DNA from: Endomychus coccineus
Lineage: Eukaryota; Arthropoda; Insecta; Coleoptera; Endomychidae
Length of the DNA stretch: 64,000 nt
NCBI GenBank assembly: GCA_958510875.1
Contig: OY294068.1
Span: forward strand, 160,616,388-160,680,387
Direction: 5' to 3'
Positions within the stretch are counted from its first letter, which is position 1; each line of letters opens with the position of its first letter. The position numbers and the translations under genes were made by a program. Below, one piece after another: positions 22,288 through 37,200 of the stretch. The notes below the pieces were generated by a model that was not told where the DNA came from, made no database searches, and saw only the letters and a list, made by a program, of their open reading frames with translations.

Positions 22288-25200
22288 GTGAGTAGGTATT
22301 AATAAACTTAATAATCATGCATTACAGAGCTCAATGAATGTATTAAGAAACCGAGAGCATGCATGCGTCTACTTTTATCTGTGAAGATAGTTGAAATTTA
22401 TTTAACAAAATGGAAAAACATCTTGCTTGCCTAAACTACTTATATTTTATTAGGTATTATGTTTTTCATTTTTATATTTAACGTAAATAACAACTTAATC
22501 ATTTCTACACTGCTTATTGTATCACTTATGATACACACTGATTTATCTTCGATTAAATAGCATACCAAAACTACCAACCTCTTGCAATGCTTTGTTCTAT
22601 ATTTGATACATATTCATCGCCTTTTTTATATGGGTTATTCAGATTGGTGCCATCTAACATGACACAGACCAACTTAACATTAGTTTTACCTTCTTGGCTA
22701 CTGCTATTGTGAAATGTGATTTAGTTTCCCAAGTTTATAAGATATTTTTCACTAAAAATTATAAAAGAAAGTACTGTGGCTGTTACTATCTGTTTATCAA
22801 CGATATAAGTATCGTAGTAGCCTTTTCACGCATATATTTTTTCGAGGTAAGCTAGTATTTATGTATGTATCAGATATGATAACTTGTGCACTTCGGGTAC
22901 ATATTTTTTGTGTATGTCCAAGTCTGAGTATGAGAGAGACATAGACCACTTTCTGAAAAAGAACTCTAAGAAGTTTTTGATAATCTTCGATGCAGTGAGT
23001 CATTGGGCATCCAATCTCACAATGGAAAATTGGCACAACAATTGTTTTATTACCAAATTGACCGTTTATGAACAATTTGAATTAACAAACTTTCCAGATT
23101 CCAAAAAAATTGTTATTTCGAGACAGAAATACCTCCTCGGGGGTTTTTGGGGTCTCAATTACGATTCCGAAGTCAAAAATAACAGAATTATTCATCATCA
23201 CCTAGAAATTGGTCAATTGGTACCGGAAGTTGATGATCTTAACATAATTTATACCTTTTTCTTGCAAAAAAATTGATTCAATTGTTTTTTTTTGAGCTAG
23301 CAATCACTATATCGAATGAATGAAACGACGAACTGTAAATGTAAAAATTATAATAATGAGTAACTAAGACTTTTTATTCATTTATTGCCCTCAAGTAGTG
23401 TATGTTATCATTAAAATATGATTATAACTGATTTTTCTCAATATGTCATATGACTCATATGAATATGAAACTGCATCAAATCTTATGCACTTCATCAACT
23501 TCCGGTTCCAATTGGTCAAATTTAGGACTGTTATAGATTGATATTTCATCTTTGAATTTGGTATACTGATTGTTATCTCAAAAAAACCAATTGAATCAAT
23601 TTTTCGCAAGAAAAGGTCTAAATTTTGGTAAATTTCATCAATTGCTGGTTCTGATTGGCCAATTTTCGGGCGATTATGAATAATCTCGTTATCTCTGAAA
23701 TTGGTGTATAGATTGATAGCTCAAAAAACCAATTGAGTTTATTTTTTGCAAGAAAATGATCTAAGTTATAATGAATTCCATCAACTTCTGGTTCCAGTTG
23801 GCCAACTTCTGGGCGATTATGAATGACCTTGTCATCTTTGGATTTGATATAGTAATTTCTAGCTCAAAAAAACCAATTGGGTCCATTTTTTGCAAGAAAA
23901 GGGTATAAATTATGTTAAATATCATCAACTTCCGGTACCAATTGGCCAATTTGTAATTAGAGACCCCAAAAACTCCCGAGTAGTCATTTCTGTTTCAAAA
24001 TAACAATTTTAATTGTTTATAAACGGTCGATTTGTTAATGAAACAATTGTGCCAACTCCCATGGTGAGACTGGGTGACCAATGAATCTCATGACATCAAA
24101 AACATTTTGCAACAAGCTTCAGACAAAGATCAACTGTACAAAGATATTCCGGAATAAAATCTTCAAAAGACTACTAAGTAGTATTCGCAAAGCAGGCAGA
24201 TAAAAACGAACCAGTTGAAAGTGGAATACTAGAGGGAGAGCTTACTATAGAAGAGGAGTGAATAATTGTAGGGGAACAGGAAGTAACTAGATCCAGGTTT
24301 GATACAAATGCTTCGAAAAACTTAAGTTGGAAATTCTTCAGATATTTTTTCGATGACTTACCTAAAAATATCGAAGAAGAATCTTTTTTATATAGTGCCC
24401 GAAACAACTCAGCAAAGCTAGTAAACGTAACTATTGAAGATATTAAAAAAAATTAGAGTAGTTATATATGTCAGTAGTTGATTCACCAAACATGCGGTCA
24501 TATTGGTCTCAGAAAATTGATTTTCAACGAATAAGAGACTCAATGAGTCAAAGAGCATTCGATCCAATTCGTTCAGTTATTCATTTCAATAATAATACAA
24601 ATATGATACATAAAGATCACCGTTCATCATACTGTCTTTTAAAAAATAGACCAGTTGTTGATATTTTGAATTCAAAGTATGCGTCAATACCATACGAGCA
24701 ATTATTGTTCGTGGATAAACAATTATGTGCCACTCAAGCAAGAAATTTTTTTAAGACTGTGAAGTCTCACAAGCGGGGCTCCAACCTTTTGTTATATCTG
24801 GTGTCAGCGACAACGCCTTTAAATTAAAAAAAATTTTCCCAGAAAAAGCAGATCTAGGAGCCTCTGAAAATATTCTTGTACGGGTTTTCCACGTAATTCC
24901 ACGTGATGCAGCCTACATACTTTATTTTGATAATCATTATTCATCTATACCATTGGTATCCTAATTGGCTCGCCAAGGGAATCATTCTTTAGGAACTATT
25001 CGTCGAAACAGAATCGTTTGCTGCTGCAACCTTCCATCTGAAGTAATCATGAAAAAAGACCCGAGAGGAAAAAGCTACGAATATGTAGATAATGTGAATG
25101 GAGTATATGTTGCCTGGAAAGATAACATATTACTTACCCTAGTATCCAATTTTACTGACAAGCCACCATTTCATGAGGTAGAACGGTTCGACAAGAAATC

Positions 25201-28200
25201 GAACTCAAACGTGAAACTTCCACGTCCAAATCTGGTTAAGTAGTATAATAAGCACATGTGCAGCGTTGATTTCCTCGACACTTTGCTCGGAGGATACAAG
25301 ATACAACTAAGAACCAAAAAATGGTATATCCGCATATTTTATTGGTTAGTTGATCTGACCTTGGTGAATAGCTGAATACTGTATAGAAGGCATGAAAATA
25401 ACAAAATGAAAAGTATTCATAATGGATCTAGCCGAATATCTTTGCTGCTAAGGAATTGAAGTCCACCATCCACATATTCTATAAAGGAACAGCAGAAAGA
25501 GAAGAAAAAAAGTCCCCACTCCCTATAGCCCTCCTCAAAATATCCAAACAGATGGTATCGGTTACTCGCCCATACATACTACCATTGGAACAAAATGCAA
25601 CAGACCTTTGTGTAAGAAACTTTCATATGTAAAATGGGAAAAATGTGGAGTGTTTCTTTGTTTCAATAGAGATTTGAATTGTTCTCGAGATTTTCGTCAA
25701 TAGAGTTGTTGATGCACTTCGTATCAATTCTGATACATATGAAAAATATCGATATTTTGCTATTTATAGTTTTAGATTTTTTAAAGCATTTTTCCCTTAT
25801 TCCATTCAGTGTGTTTAACATTATGCATTTTTAATAATAATAATAATAATTAAGCAGTGTAGGGTTAATACAGATGAGTAACCGTCTATACTAAATAAGT
25901 TGTCATTTTGCGATATAAAAGTCTTTGATAATATAATAGCATCTGGTAAATAATAATCAAGGCAAGACAGTAATATTTCGAACTCTTTGCAATTTTTTTG
26001 AAAGCTTCTTATATTCATATGAAGTAAAATAAGATTATAATTTCCACTAATATTTTGTTGTAGAGACTAGAGAATTGACCGATTCGTAACTGTTCGTACT
26101 TATTTTATAATTATCAAGAATATTGATATAAAACTGTTCATTAAAAAGGGAAAACAATATGTTTAATAGAAATAAATTTTTAACCGAGTTGGACTTATTT
26201 TGTCAACTTCGGCAGATCAGCTTATTTGTTGATCAGAATAACAGAACTGTGTTCTGATTTACTTGTCAGAATTTTGCCATTCATACGTATTCAAAGTTGT
26301 TTTCTATTGCCATTTCTCTGGTAAACTATTGGAGGCGATAGTAGGTAGTTTTGGTCTCATGATTTTCTTCATCAGTAAATATTTCCTACAATAATTGGCG
26401 CAGATTTGACTTTCATTTTCATTAATGGTATGTAAATTGTTTCAATGTCACTTTATCCAATTTGATATTTACTTCTCGTGCAATTTATTTTATAATTTCC
26501 ATGCAATTTTCACTGGATTGATCAGCATTTTTTTCCTCGCGTCCTATTTAAACTTGCATTTAAGTTAAGTTCCCTTAGAGTCTGAACAACATATCGTTAT
26601 TATTATCCACAAAGATAATTAAGTTTCTCTAGATCAAGCAGCTGCGGGTAAATGGCGTTAAATGTTCTGGTCTCTCTAGGATTTTGAGGTCATCTTGCTC
26701 TTCCTGCTGGTGAGCTCGAGAGAGCGAAACAGATGCCGGTAACTATTGTCTGCAGTGTTACTGGTGAATATAGATAGCCCTAATTATATTTTTTTTCCTG
26801 AAATATAGCTTAAAAAAATTTTTATTCTTCTTGAAATTTTCCCTAAGAAGAGACATGTCAAAACGAATCAGCAATTTTGTAGAAAAATCTCAACTCATGG
26901 TTAAACCTACTTTCGACACGTTATACGAATATTTCCGAAACTGGAGAAAGCGTAGCAATCTAAGTTTAATCAGAGTATAGGAGGAAAAGCGTTTGTCAGG
27001 TTCATTGACTTCATTATACATACTGATTTCAATTTCTGCATTTGACTATGTTACATTGATAACTAATTTAGTTATTTTTAATAATCTATCCATATTGACA
27101 TATCGTTAATCCACAGACTGCGACTTAATCTACATAAATTATTGCATGTAATTTTCCTTATCTTCCGCTTAGCGTTATCATATGGCAAGGCTCTAATATG
27201 AGCTAATAATTTCGAGTGTTACTACTTATCACTCAGTGTGTTTTCATGAACTAAGGCTTTAATCAAGAGTTCTATTTAGAATGACTTCCTTGCGGCTTGT
27301 ACTCTCGGTTATACTAGAAATGAGTTATTAATATTTTAGGGATAATTCCACCTTCGTGCGAAGAATTCCTAATATTCATTGAGGGTATTGAAGTTGTGTT
27401 TAGATAATTACCAATTTCACTATCGGAGAAGATACTTTTATCAGTGATGTGTGAACAACTTATTGTGAATCAAATGAGAAGTTTCTGTATAGATATAGTC
27501 AAGGAAATAAAGCAAAAAAGGGCAAAAAAATCGGCTTAACCGATTTTGATGATTTCTTTATAATCGATTCTAGAAGTCATTAAAAGAAAATTTTGCCAAT
27601 TTATTTTTTCCTGATATGCATTTTATCATTTCTACAGGGAAATGAATCTTTTTGAATGCATTCCCAGGGGATAATATTAAAAATGTTGGAAAAATGACCG
27701 AAAATAGCCGAAATAGGTCAGAATTTCGTAATCGGCGGTTCCTGGGGTTGCTGGGATGAAACTTGTGAGGGACGTTCTTTCGAGGTTGCCGTTTTTGACC
27801 ATGACCCCCTATAGTCACTTGGTGATCAGGATACCTTGATGACCTGGTTCATCTCCATGGATTGTTTTTTAATATACTCTGAAATGCAACAAAATTCTAC
27901 TCTCGGAGATTTTTTAGGGCACCAATCACGATTCTAGGATCAGAATCAAGAATAATAAAAATAATGATAATAGTAAAAACTACGTAATTTTTACTTATAT
28001 AATATTTCTAATAAACAATTAAAAAAGTTGAAGTGGAAGTTCGTGTCTTACGATATTGTTTTTGCCGTTTTTTCTCGTACACTCATTTGTTGTACATTGA
28101 TTCTTGAAAAAACAAACCTAATTATTGTAATTTAACATTTAAAATCAAAAATATTGCACTAATATTTGTTTTGCACTTGAAGAACTCAATCAAGTTTGAT

Positions 28201-31200
28201 TACTGTGCAAAAGGTATTTTTTAAATTCTTTGTTGCCAACGTCACATATCTGTTTATAAGATGCATTGTCGATTGACTCCGAATCCAGAATCATGTTCTG
28301 CGGCCCCATGAACCCCCGAGATACGAATTGGTTGCATTTCAGAGTATATTAAAAAACAATTCATGGAGATGACCCAGGTCATCAGGGTATCCTGTCCACC
28401 AGGTAACTATTGAGTGTCATGGTCATGACCGGCAACCTCGTGAGAACCTCCCCAACAAGTTTCACTCCATCGCAAAAAATATTTTCCCGAATTCCGTGGA
28501 GACGACGATATTACCAGGATGTCCTGAGCCTCAGGGGCGTTGTAGCTGTAATATGGCACCCGAATCGTGATCAGCAACCCCAAAAACCCTCGGGTAAGAA
28601 AGTCTGGCCTATTAGCTTGTAACGACATAAAAAATCAACATAATCACGAACCTGAAGAAATTGCTAGATAAGTTCTCAGTGTTGCCTGCAAAAGAGAAGC
28701 GGAAGGAGAACCTACAGAGAGACCAACCGAAATATTGCATAAACAATTAGCTTCAAAAGGTTTTCCTTCAGATTTTTCTACAGGAACATTGATTTCCCGG
28801 GGCTTAAGATGCGTCAAATAAAATATAAACAATAGACGACGTAAAACATTGCCAAATTTTCCTCACCCTGCCAACGAAGTTCACCGTTATCTGCAAGAAC
28901 ATTCTTACAAAACGTCAAGAGAGGTGCAAGATGTAATTGTAATTTTTAGCTGCCAAGCAAATTTGAAATTTTCATGTGAGTCGAGTTTTATATACATGGA
29001 TGGCACATTCCAATACTGCACTATATTTTTCACACATTTATTCACCATATCTGGTAACATAAATGGACACTATATACCGCTAGTGTTTAGTTCACTGAAA
29101 AACAAATCAGAAGAAACTTATAGACTTTGTTTGGAAAAAATTAAGTTTATATGTTCTCTTAACAACTTAAGTCTTATTCCTGAGAAAGTGGTTGATGTTG
29201 AAATTGCCATTCATAATGTAGTTCGTAAAGTGTGGGATAACGTTACAATTATTGTTTGCCGCTTCTATCTTACTCAGTCTTGGTGGCGTAAAATACAAAA
29301 GTTGGTGTTAAGTGGTGAATATGAAAACAAAAATTGTGAAAATGGAAAGTGGCTTCGTTATGGTTTTGGTATGTCCAAATCTGGTATGTGATTTTTTTTG
29401 TTTTTGAGTCACTTGCCATAAAACCAAGTGACGATAAGTTAACGGTTCTTGCTGATTATTTGGTGGATTATTTTATATCCGACGAAGCCACTTTCCCTCC
29501 CCACATTTGGGCTGCCGCTTCTTCAACTCTAAATAAAACCACGAATGTTTGCGAGTCTTTTCACTCTCATTCAAATAACCCTCTTTATCATAGCTCACAG
29601 AATATTTTTTATCACATAGATGTTTTGTTAAAATTTCAAATAGAAGTGAACATGAAATGTAATAGTGTAGCTACTCCTTGTAAATCTAAAAACTTAGCCA
29701 CAATTCGGAGACAAGATTTCTTGCAAAAACTATTGTTAGATTTGGAACAATAAAAGATATCTACCCTCCATTTTGTTTAAGTTGCTTCTAATACATATGC
29801 ACAATCCATAAAGTATGTAGTATTATTATGTATAAATTGTCAATGTTTTTCTTCCTAGTGTTATGTAAAATTTATGTATTATAAGTACATTATATTCTAG
29901 ATCATATGTTACACATTCTTTTATTACACTAATTTAGTGAATAAATAAAGTAAAACCCAACCTCATCATAATAAAATTTCTCAATCATATTAATTTTTTT
30001 GTATAACGTAAAAATATTACTGGACGCCTATGGTAGCAAAATTGTTGCATCAACAAGATTTTCATTGTATTTTAGAATTTTAATCAATAATTATCTTCGT
30101 GACGAATTTCGTAGTCCCAAAATCGGATGACAGAATGCCATGTGATGAATATCGTACATGAATTTTAGGTACCTGCGTCTGTGACGAATTTCGAATCCCC
30201 TACTGTCGTGATACCACGAAATATATTGAATTGCAAAATATTTAAATTATGGATGCAAGAAAATATTAGAATATTCATCAAGTAAAACTCATATCTCATA
30301 AAAGGATGTGAACACAATTACAAAGAGTTGACAGTTGTTCCGACTTACTGAGTTGTTGTGAAACTATTGTTCTATTAAAGTTTTCTCTTCTTACAGGGAT
30401 GCCTTCTAACATTGTTGCAAACATTTGGAATTATTTTTAACGATGAATTCAAAGCGATGGGTATGACAAAAAGTCAGACATCGTCCTTGCTGCATTTCAA
30501 TAATTCTATTTTTTGCAGTTCAGGTAATTAAAGATTATTATATCCTTGTTAACATACTATCTTGTTCATGCCATATGATCCTGGAATCTTCTGCTAATAT
30601 ACGCAAGAGCATACGGAAGTTAATGATGAAGCTGCAAATTATACTGTAGAATTTTTGGTCTATTTGAATCTGCCTGCAATACCTACACTTCAGCTGAGAT
30701 TAAAAGTTCGGGTCCTTCTAGCCCAGATCGATTAGTAACGTCACAAACCTACAGTTCCAGATAGGTGTTTTGCTTTTCTTATAGAGCTCATCAGTGGGAC
30801 GAGCAAGTTTGCTACGTTACTCAAGGATCTCTGATGAAGGTAGTGATAACCGGCCTACAACGTGGTGTAGAAACCAAAATATGTTTTGGTGTTCTCACCA
30901 CGTTGTATGCGTAATTATTCAATTACGAAAAAGCGATTCTTTATAAAATTTGGATTTCCGTGTTCTCCTTCGCATAGACGTTTGATCCGTCATCTTCAGC
31001 TCTTACTTGACAATAGCTTGCTACGGCTCCTGGTTACTTGAACTGAACTTATGTTTCCGGGTTCTTGAGTCGGTTTAAGTACCTGCTTATGTTTACCATT
31101 GAACACACCTGGCTGATTCCCATGGTCTGTCGGCGTGTAGTTGAATGATGGTCGGCGAATTGTGGTAATTCTCCGGTTTGTCAAGGTTAGTTTCCAAGAT

Positions 31201-34200
31201 TTTGATAATCCCTGGGTATGATCTCGTGTGTTTAGATTACGAGGCATGTTCTCTACTTTTTTAGTTTCTCTGTTTATCTTGGTTTTGTAGATTCCGATCT
31301 TGGCTAATACCCTGGTGTTGTTGAAATCTATGTTGTGTCCTACCTTCCCCACGTCATGAGTTGATGACGATATAGTATGGTTTTTGTTTTCGGATTTCCT
31401 AATATTGCACCTATTTTTCAATTGATTCTGAAAATGGTTCTTTTTTCTCACTCCTATTCTTCTATTGGTCTGTTCAAACAAAGTCTTTGGTAGTCTTCAC
31501 AAGGACTCTTATGAACTCCTTGCGATTCTTATGGAATTTTTGTTTTTGGATTTCCTAATATTGTGCCTATTTTTCTATCGAATTCGAAAGTTCTCCTAAT
31601 ATTTTCGGTTTCGAAGATTCTACTGATTCTATCGGTTGTTTCTCTTAAATGAGGTAAGTATGCAGGGTCTATAAAATGGTCTTCCTGTTCTTCGGTATTG
31701 TCTACTTGACTTCCTCTCATTCATTATCTGACGTTTTGAAAATCTATTTTCCTGTAATGCTTCTTGGAGTGATGCCAATTATTCTTAGATGTTCTCAGTT
31801 TATCTTTGAGATCTTGTAGCTAATCTTCTCATGATGATGCCAATTAGAATTCGAATAGTCGGCCTGTGTGAGTGGGTTCCTATATACAGTACCTCCTTAG
31901 GTGCCATTTTCCGTCTTCTTCACTAGAACATCTAGAAACGGAAGTTGATTATATTTTTCTACTTCTATCGCGAACTTTATTTTTATTTTGTCATAAACAT
32001 TGTTCAGATGTTCCAAGAGCTTGTTGAGGATTTTTGGTCCTTGAGTCTATATTGTGAAGGTATTGTCGACGTATCTCAACCAGAGTTTTGATTTTAGACT
32101 GCATTACCCCAACCTCCAAATCTTTCATGAACAGGTTTGTAATGACTGGTGATGTAGGTGATCTCCTTGGTCCTCCGACTTGTTTGTACCTCTGTTCGTT
32201 ATGAATGAAATCAGTATTCTTCAGGAAATGTTTCGTGAGGGAAGTCATATGGTCTTCAAGTTGATATTTTCTCTGGATTATCTCCAATAATTCTTCTATG
32301 GAAGAATTCTATTCTCGTGAATAGCGATGTGACATCTAAGCTCTCCAAAAGATCTCTGACCTGTAGTTTGACGGCTCAGAAGTTCAATCCAATTGGTCGG
32401 CGTTCTTGACGTTCAATGCACGGGCCTACCTAGATATAATATATGTCCTGGTAACGCCGCGTTGGGAAGATTCAGATAGTTAATGTATAAAGTTAAAAAT
32501 ATAGCAGTTTCAACAAATGTTCCTTGATGATCAGTTTTTTATTTTTCCAGGATTATTAAGTGGTTTATTGCTCAGGAAATTCAGTTGCAGGACAGTCGCA
32601 TACATAGGAGCTAGTTTGATGTGTACCGCCATATTTTTGACCAGTTTCGCTAACAGTTATGGATATTTAATATTCACTGTTTCAGTATTATTGGGTAAGT
32701 TATTTTTATAAGCAGTTCAACAGTTCGGGAAGTTATTATCCCTATATTTGGGAATATAATAACTGCCCTTCAAAAGTTAGTTAAGAAACTTACCGTCAAA
32801 TAACAACTAGAGAACTTGGGTAGGTAGATTTCTCTGTGTAGTTCGATGGAACTATTATTATTTTCTTTCGGATTACTTATATTATAGAAAATAACGTGAC
32901 TATGTTTCCGACGATTAGCATGTCATCTTCAAAACGATATAGAAGGTGACATGCTAGTTATCGACACTATATTCACGTTAATACCTATTTCTATAATAAT
33001 ATATGTAAGTGAAAACTAGGAGGTCGGTCAGTAAGGTGCGCATGCCCGAAGGGTTGGGACGGAGCGAGGGGACTTCGTTCCCTATGCTCACTCCTTCTCT
33101 CGCATAAGCTGATCAAGAAAGCGAGCCGCAGTCTGTCTAGATTTACGGACTTGATTCGTCGGCAGTCTTCAGCAGTATGGATCGTCGTTTGAAATATGGA
33201 ACTCGGAAACGGCTTATGTTACAACATTGAATTTACAGACCAGTAAATTTGTTTATTTATTTCTTAATTTAATCCTACACCGATCGACAGGTATAAAAAT
33301 AATAAAACAAAAACGTGTGGCACTCGGGGACTGCCGCGGTAAAGCTATTGCATAGCATTTTTTTATCAACTTATGCAATTATAATTATTTATTTATTTTT
33401 TATTCATGCAGTATTTTTTTTCTTTGATATTAATTTAAGTTTATTCTTTGATATTAATTCAAGTTACACTTTTTGAGCGTGGTGACCAATAAGAAAACAA
33501 TTTTTTTCTTTTATTGAATAAATGAGAAGTTAATATCGTTTACAATATTTTTATTATCTTACAATACATGTAGATTATTCAGGAATTTCTATCATTGAAA
33601 CTATAGATTTATGATAACTGAAATAAGAAACATAAGTTTGAGACTTGATATCCTCTAAATTTCTGGAAAATACCGCGTCAATGGTGGTCCCATATTTTGT
33701 TGTGGATTCTTGTGGATCATTATTCATTTTCAAATTCAATTTTTCCGAAAGAAAAGTTGTCAACCGCTCTGATTTTTTATCAGCGAAGTTGATGTTGAAA
33801 TCGCCAGCCAAGATAAGAGGAAATTTATTAGGTACCATTTGTACCGAATATTTTTGACCCTTCTTCAGTGTACTCCAGTAAAGTGCGATGAATAAAATGC
33901 TCTACCAATTTTGGATTCGAAGAAATGTAAATTGCTACCGTGACTATGTATAGGCCATTTCTAAGTTTGCATAAGCACGCACAAATATCTCCAACAAATG
34001 AGCGCCTAACATTAACATCGCTAACGTATGCAATATTTATTTCAATATTCGGAGTCTATTCGGAGTCTTAATATTAGTAACATTATTATTATTTTGATGA
34101 ATAGCTACCCCACCTTTTGGAACAGTATCTACAACAGTACATATACCTACATGTATACTTACGGGGCGCACATGCGGTGAGTGTGGCATTATAAAGATAT

Positions 34201-37200
34201 AACCTATACACCTATATACTTTCTCACAAACAGCTGCTTACGAATTCGTCCAATTTCGGAGCAGCTCCTCTCGATCCGTGCGAGCTTCCTACAGTCGTAC
34301 CATATACATACACGTTGAGCGAACGGTCGGAAGAGCTACATGGTAGGCGGAGTGGGGGGTGTTAGGTTTTATTTTCGTTACTGAATTTCTTGATTCGGTC
34401 GCCGCGCTCAAAGCCCGCGATAAAAGCTACGCAATAGCTTATAAAAATATATTAACCAAGTAACAAATAATAAAATAAATATATTAACAATTATTATCTG
34501 AATTGTATGTAAATAACCTGATTATACTCTAGTCCGAGAGGAGACAAAATCAAAAATAAGAAGAAAATATCCAAACATAGTTGTCACAGCAATGTATAAA
34601 GAGGATAACAAAAAAAAAGAGTTGTAAAGTATGAATATTGTTTCATTGCAGTAGACGAGCAATCTGTTTCAGGCTAGAATTGAAAATATATTGAGTACGA
34701 GTGTCATTGATGTTGTAGGCATGACACATGCAAAATAATGAAGATAATCTAAGTAAGTTAGTACGAGGAGTTTGGAGGTAGAAAGTATTTACAGACCGCG
34801 AGTTCAGCCGAGGAACTAGGAAATTGACTCTGTCTAGCAGCTTTGGGCAGACAATTAGGTTATTGAGCAACTTGAACAAACTGGCCTGAAGTACATGATT
34901 ATTTCTGCATGAAAGGGATGACATATTGAATCTATCTAACGGGAAAGAATTAGGAATGTCCCTGATAGGATAAAAACCGTCTATCTTGGAGCACAGGTAC
35001 TTCAAAAAGAGGCGCTGAACAGATTCCATGACATCTTTTGAGCATGTCTATGTCTGAAAAATCTCGACTGCTTCGAACAGTAAACCCAAGTAGTTTGTTA
35101 GCAGCCTCCATCACAGACTCCAGATGAGGAACGAAGGATAGTTTGAGATCGAAAATTACGCCGAGGTCTTTATAGGTTGCTGGTCTTTTAAGGATAGTAC
35201 CGTCTACGTTGTAATCAAATATAGTAAAGCTGGTCTTATTTGTGTGAGACATAACGTAGAACTTGTTAACATTAAGAGACAGCTTGTTCGCCGAACGCCA
35301 TACAACCATCATGGCAAGGGCTCTCTGGAGTAGATAACAATCAAATGTGGATTTGATGACAAAGAAAATTTTAAAATCATCGGCATATGAAAGACTGAGT
35401 ACACTCGGACTTGTTAAAAAATAGTGGTCCCAAAATTGATCCTTGGGAGTATCCTGGAGAAGCAAGATACTGAATCGATGTCTGCTCATTCACCACGACA
35501 AATTGCCACCTATCACTGAGATATGAGGCGATGAAAGATTTTTAAGCCATCATGTCTAAATTCTGTGGAAATTTTGGGTGAATCGCAGACACCGTTCGAC
35601 ATCAAGACATCAAGAACGAGTGGGCTGAAAGGAGGGGAGACTTCAATTCCTACGCTTCAACAAAGTAATAAGTGTTTCATTTTATCAACATGATACATTA
35701 TCACGAGGTTTTTTTTCAAGGAGTGGAGCTAGGTTCATACTCCACAACTGATTAAGCGTTTACTCTAATAGTGGGAATAAATAGCAACAAAAATACACAC
35801 TGAAGTATTCTTATCATTATAATCTGATAATTTCGATCGATCTGTTGCAGGACTGGGCCAAGGAATATTAATGCCCGCTACTTATATAGCCACTAATTCA
35901 TACTTCAAAAAAAGACTGACCTTAGCCGTTTCCTTGAGTATAACAGGTGCTGGCATCACTTCGATATTCATGCCATATTTAAGTTATTCTCTATTGAAAC
36001 AATTTGGGGTTCAAGGCACTTTATTAGCATTGTCTACTATATCATTAGGGGCACTAGTAGGATGTAGTGCCCTAAAACCGTTCGATCCATATACACCCGG
36101 CCAGGATGCTAGCTTGGATCCTTTGAAAAAGAATAGAACAGATTGCGAGGAAAATAATAAGGTAAGAATCAGATCAAGAGAATGAAATGTTAGAAATTAT
36201 TCCTCGGTCTAATGGATAATCGATAACCGATTGAAAGATGTGATTAGGGTCATTTCAGTATTTGATTTATTCAAGGAAATAAATGATCACAGTAAATGAA
36301 TCAACATAGGTATACCAATTATTCATCTGACGATAAGTTCATAATCTCAATAAAATATCCTACGTTCCCGGTATAAGTATTACTGAGAAAAAGGAGGATC
36401 TGTTCATTTGGAGATTTGAAGCGATCAAGACGAATAATGAATAAGACTGAACTTTACTGTGAAAACATTCGAGAATTGAAGATTATTATTTTGCTTGATA
36501 TTGATTTCAATATCTGAAGGGTTCAAGCTTTCGTTTTCTAAACTGCTTTAAGAGGATTGCTTTCGATCTTTCTCTTCATCTTCACAGTTATCATAATTAA
36601 ATGAAATAACATTTACTTTAATTTTATACCAGTCTTAACAATAAAATGAAAACGTTACTAGTAACGATTTTATCATTAAGAGTGGTATAAAAATGAAGTA
36701 ATTGTTCTTTCATTCAATTATAATCAAGAGTCTGCTTCACCAGTAATAATCAACAAAAACAAATTCTTGGAGTCTGGTAAAAAGAAGTTCGGCAGGTCTC
36801 GAGCTTGACAATGAAGGGGTTACTAGTTTGAGCACGTCTAGTCCGTCTATCAGGAATCTCTCATGGTGAACTCAGATTTCTGATGAACACTGACCATAGA
36901 ACCTGTAGAAAAGGGAGAGATCTCTCACATTTCTACGATGTTCTAGAGAGGTCAATGAACTCAAAAGTATGACATCATCAATCAGACGAATAGTACCCTT
37001 CTGGATAGAATCAAAGAGCTTCAGCGTATGTTTGGGAGCCGAAATTCAAATATGTGAACAGTTTTCCAGGACATGACTTTGTTCTTTGTAGAATATGAGG
37101 GGCTGCTGGAATGTAAAATAGTTCTCTGCACGGAATAGAAAACCAAGTATATGTGAAGCTGTTTTTGCAATGGACCTCACATGATCGTCCTAGGAGAGGG

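Noticed and set aside
22884..23276. 130-codon open frame on the + strand
   Set aside because: It lies within the fold-back arm and has no motif; the mirrored arm gives a comparable accidental frame.
23390..24010. CRISPR-like impression from 143-bp periodic repeats
   Set aside because: Repeats are long, degenerate, without short unique spacers, in a eukaryotic intron; they are tandem units of a fold-back element.
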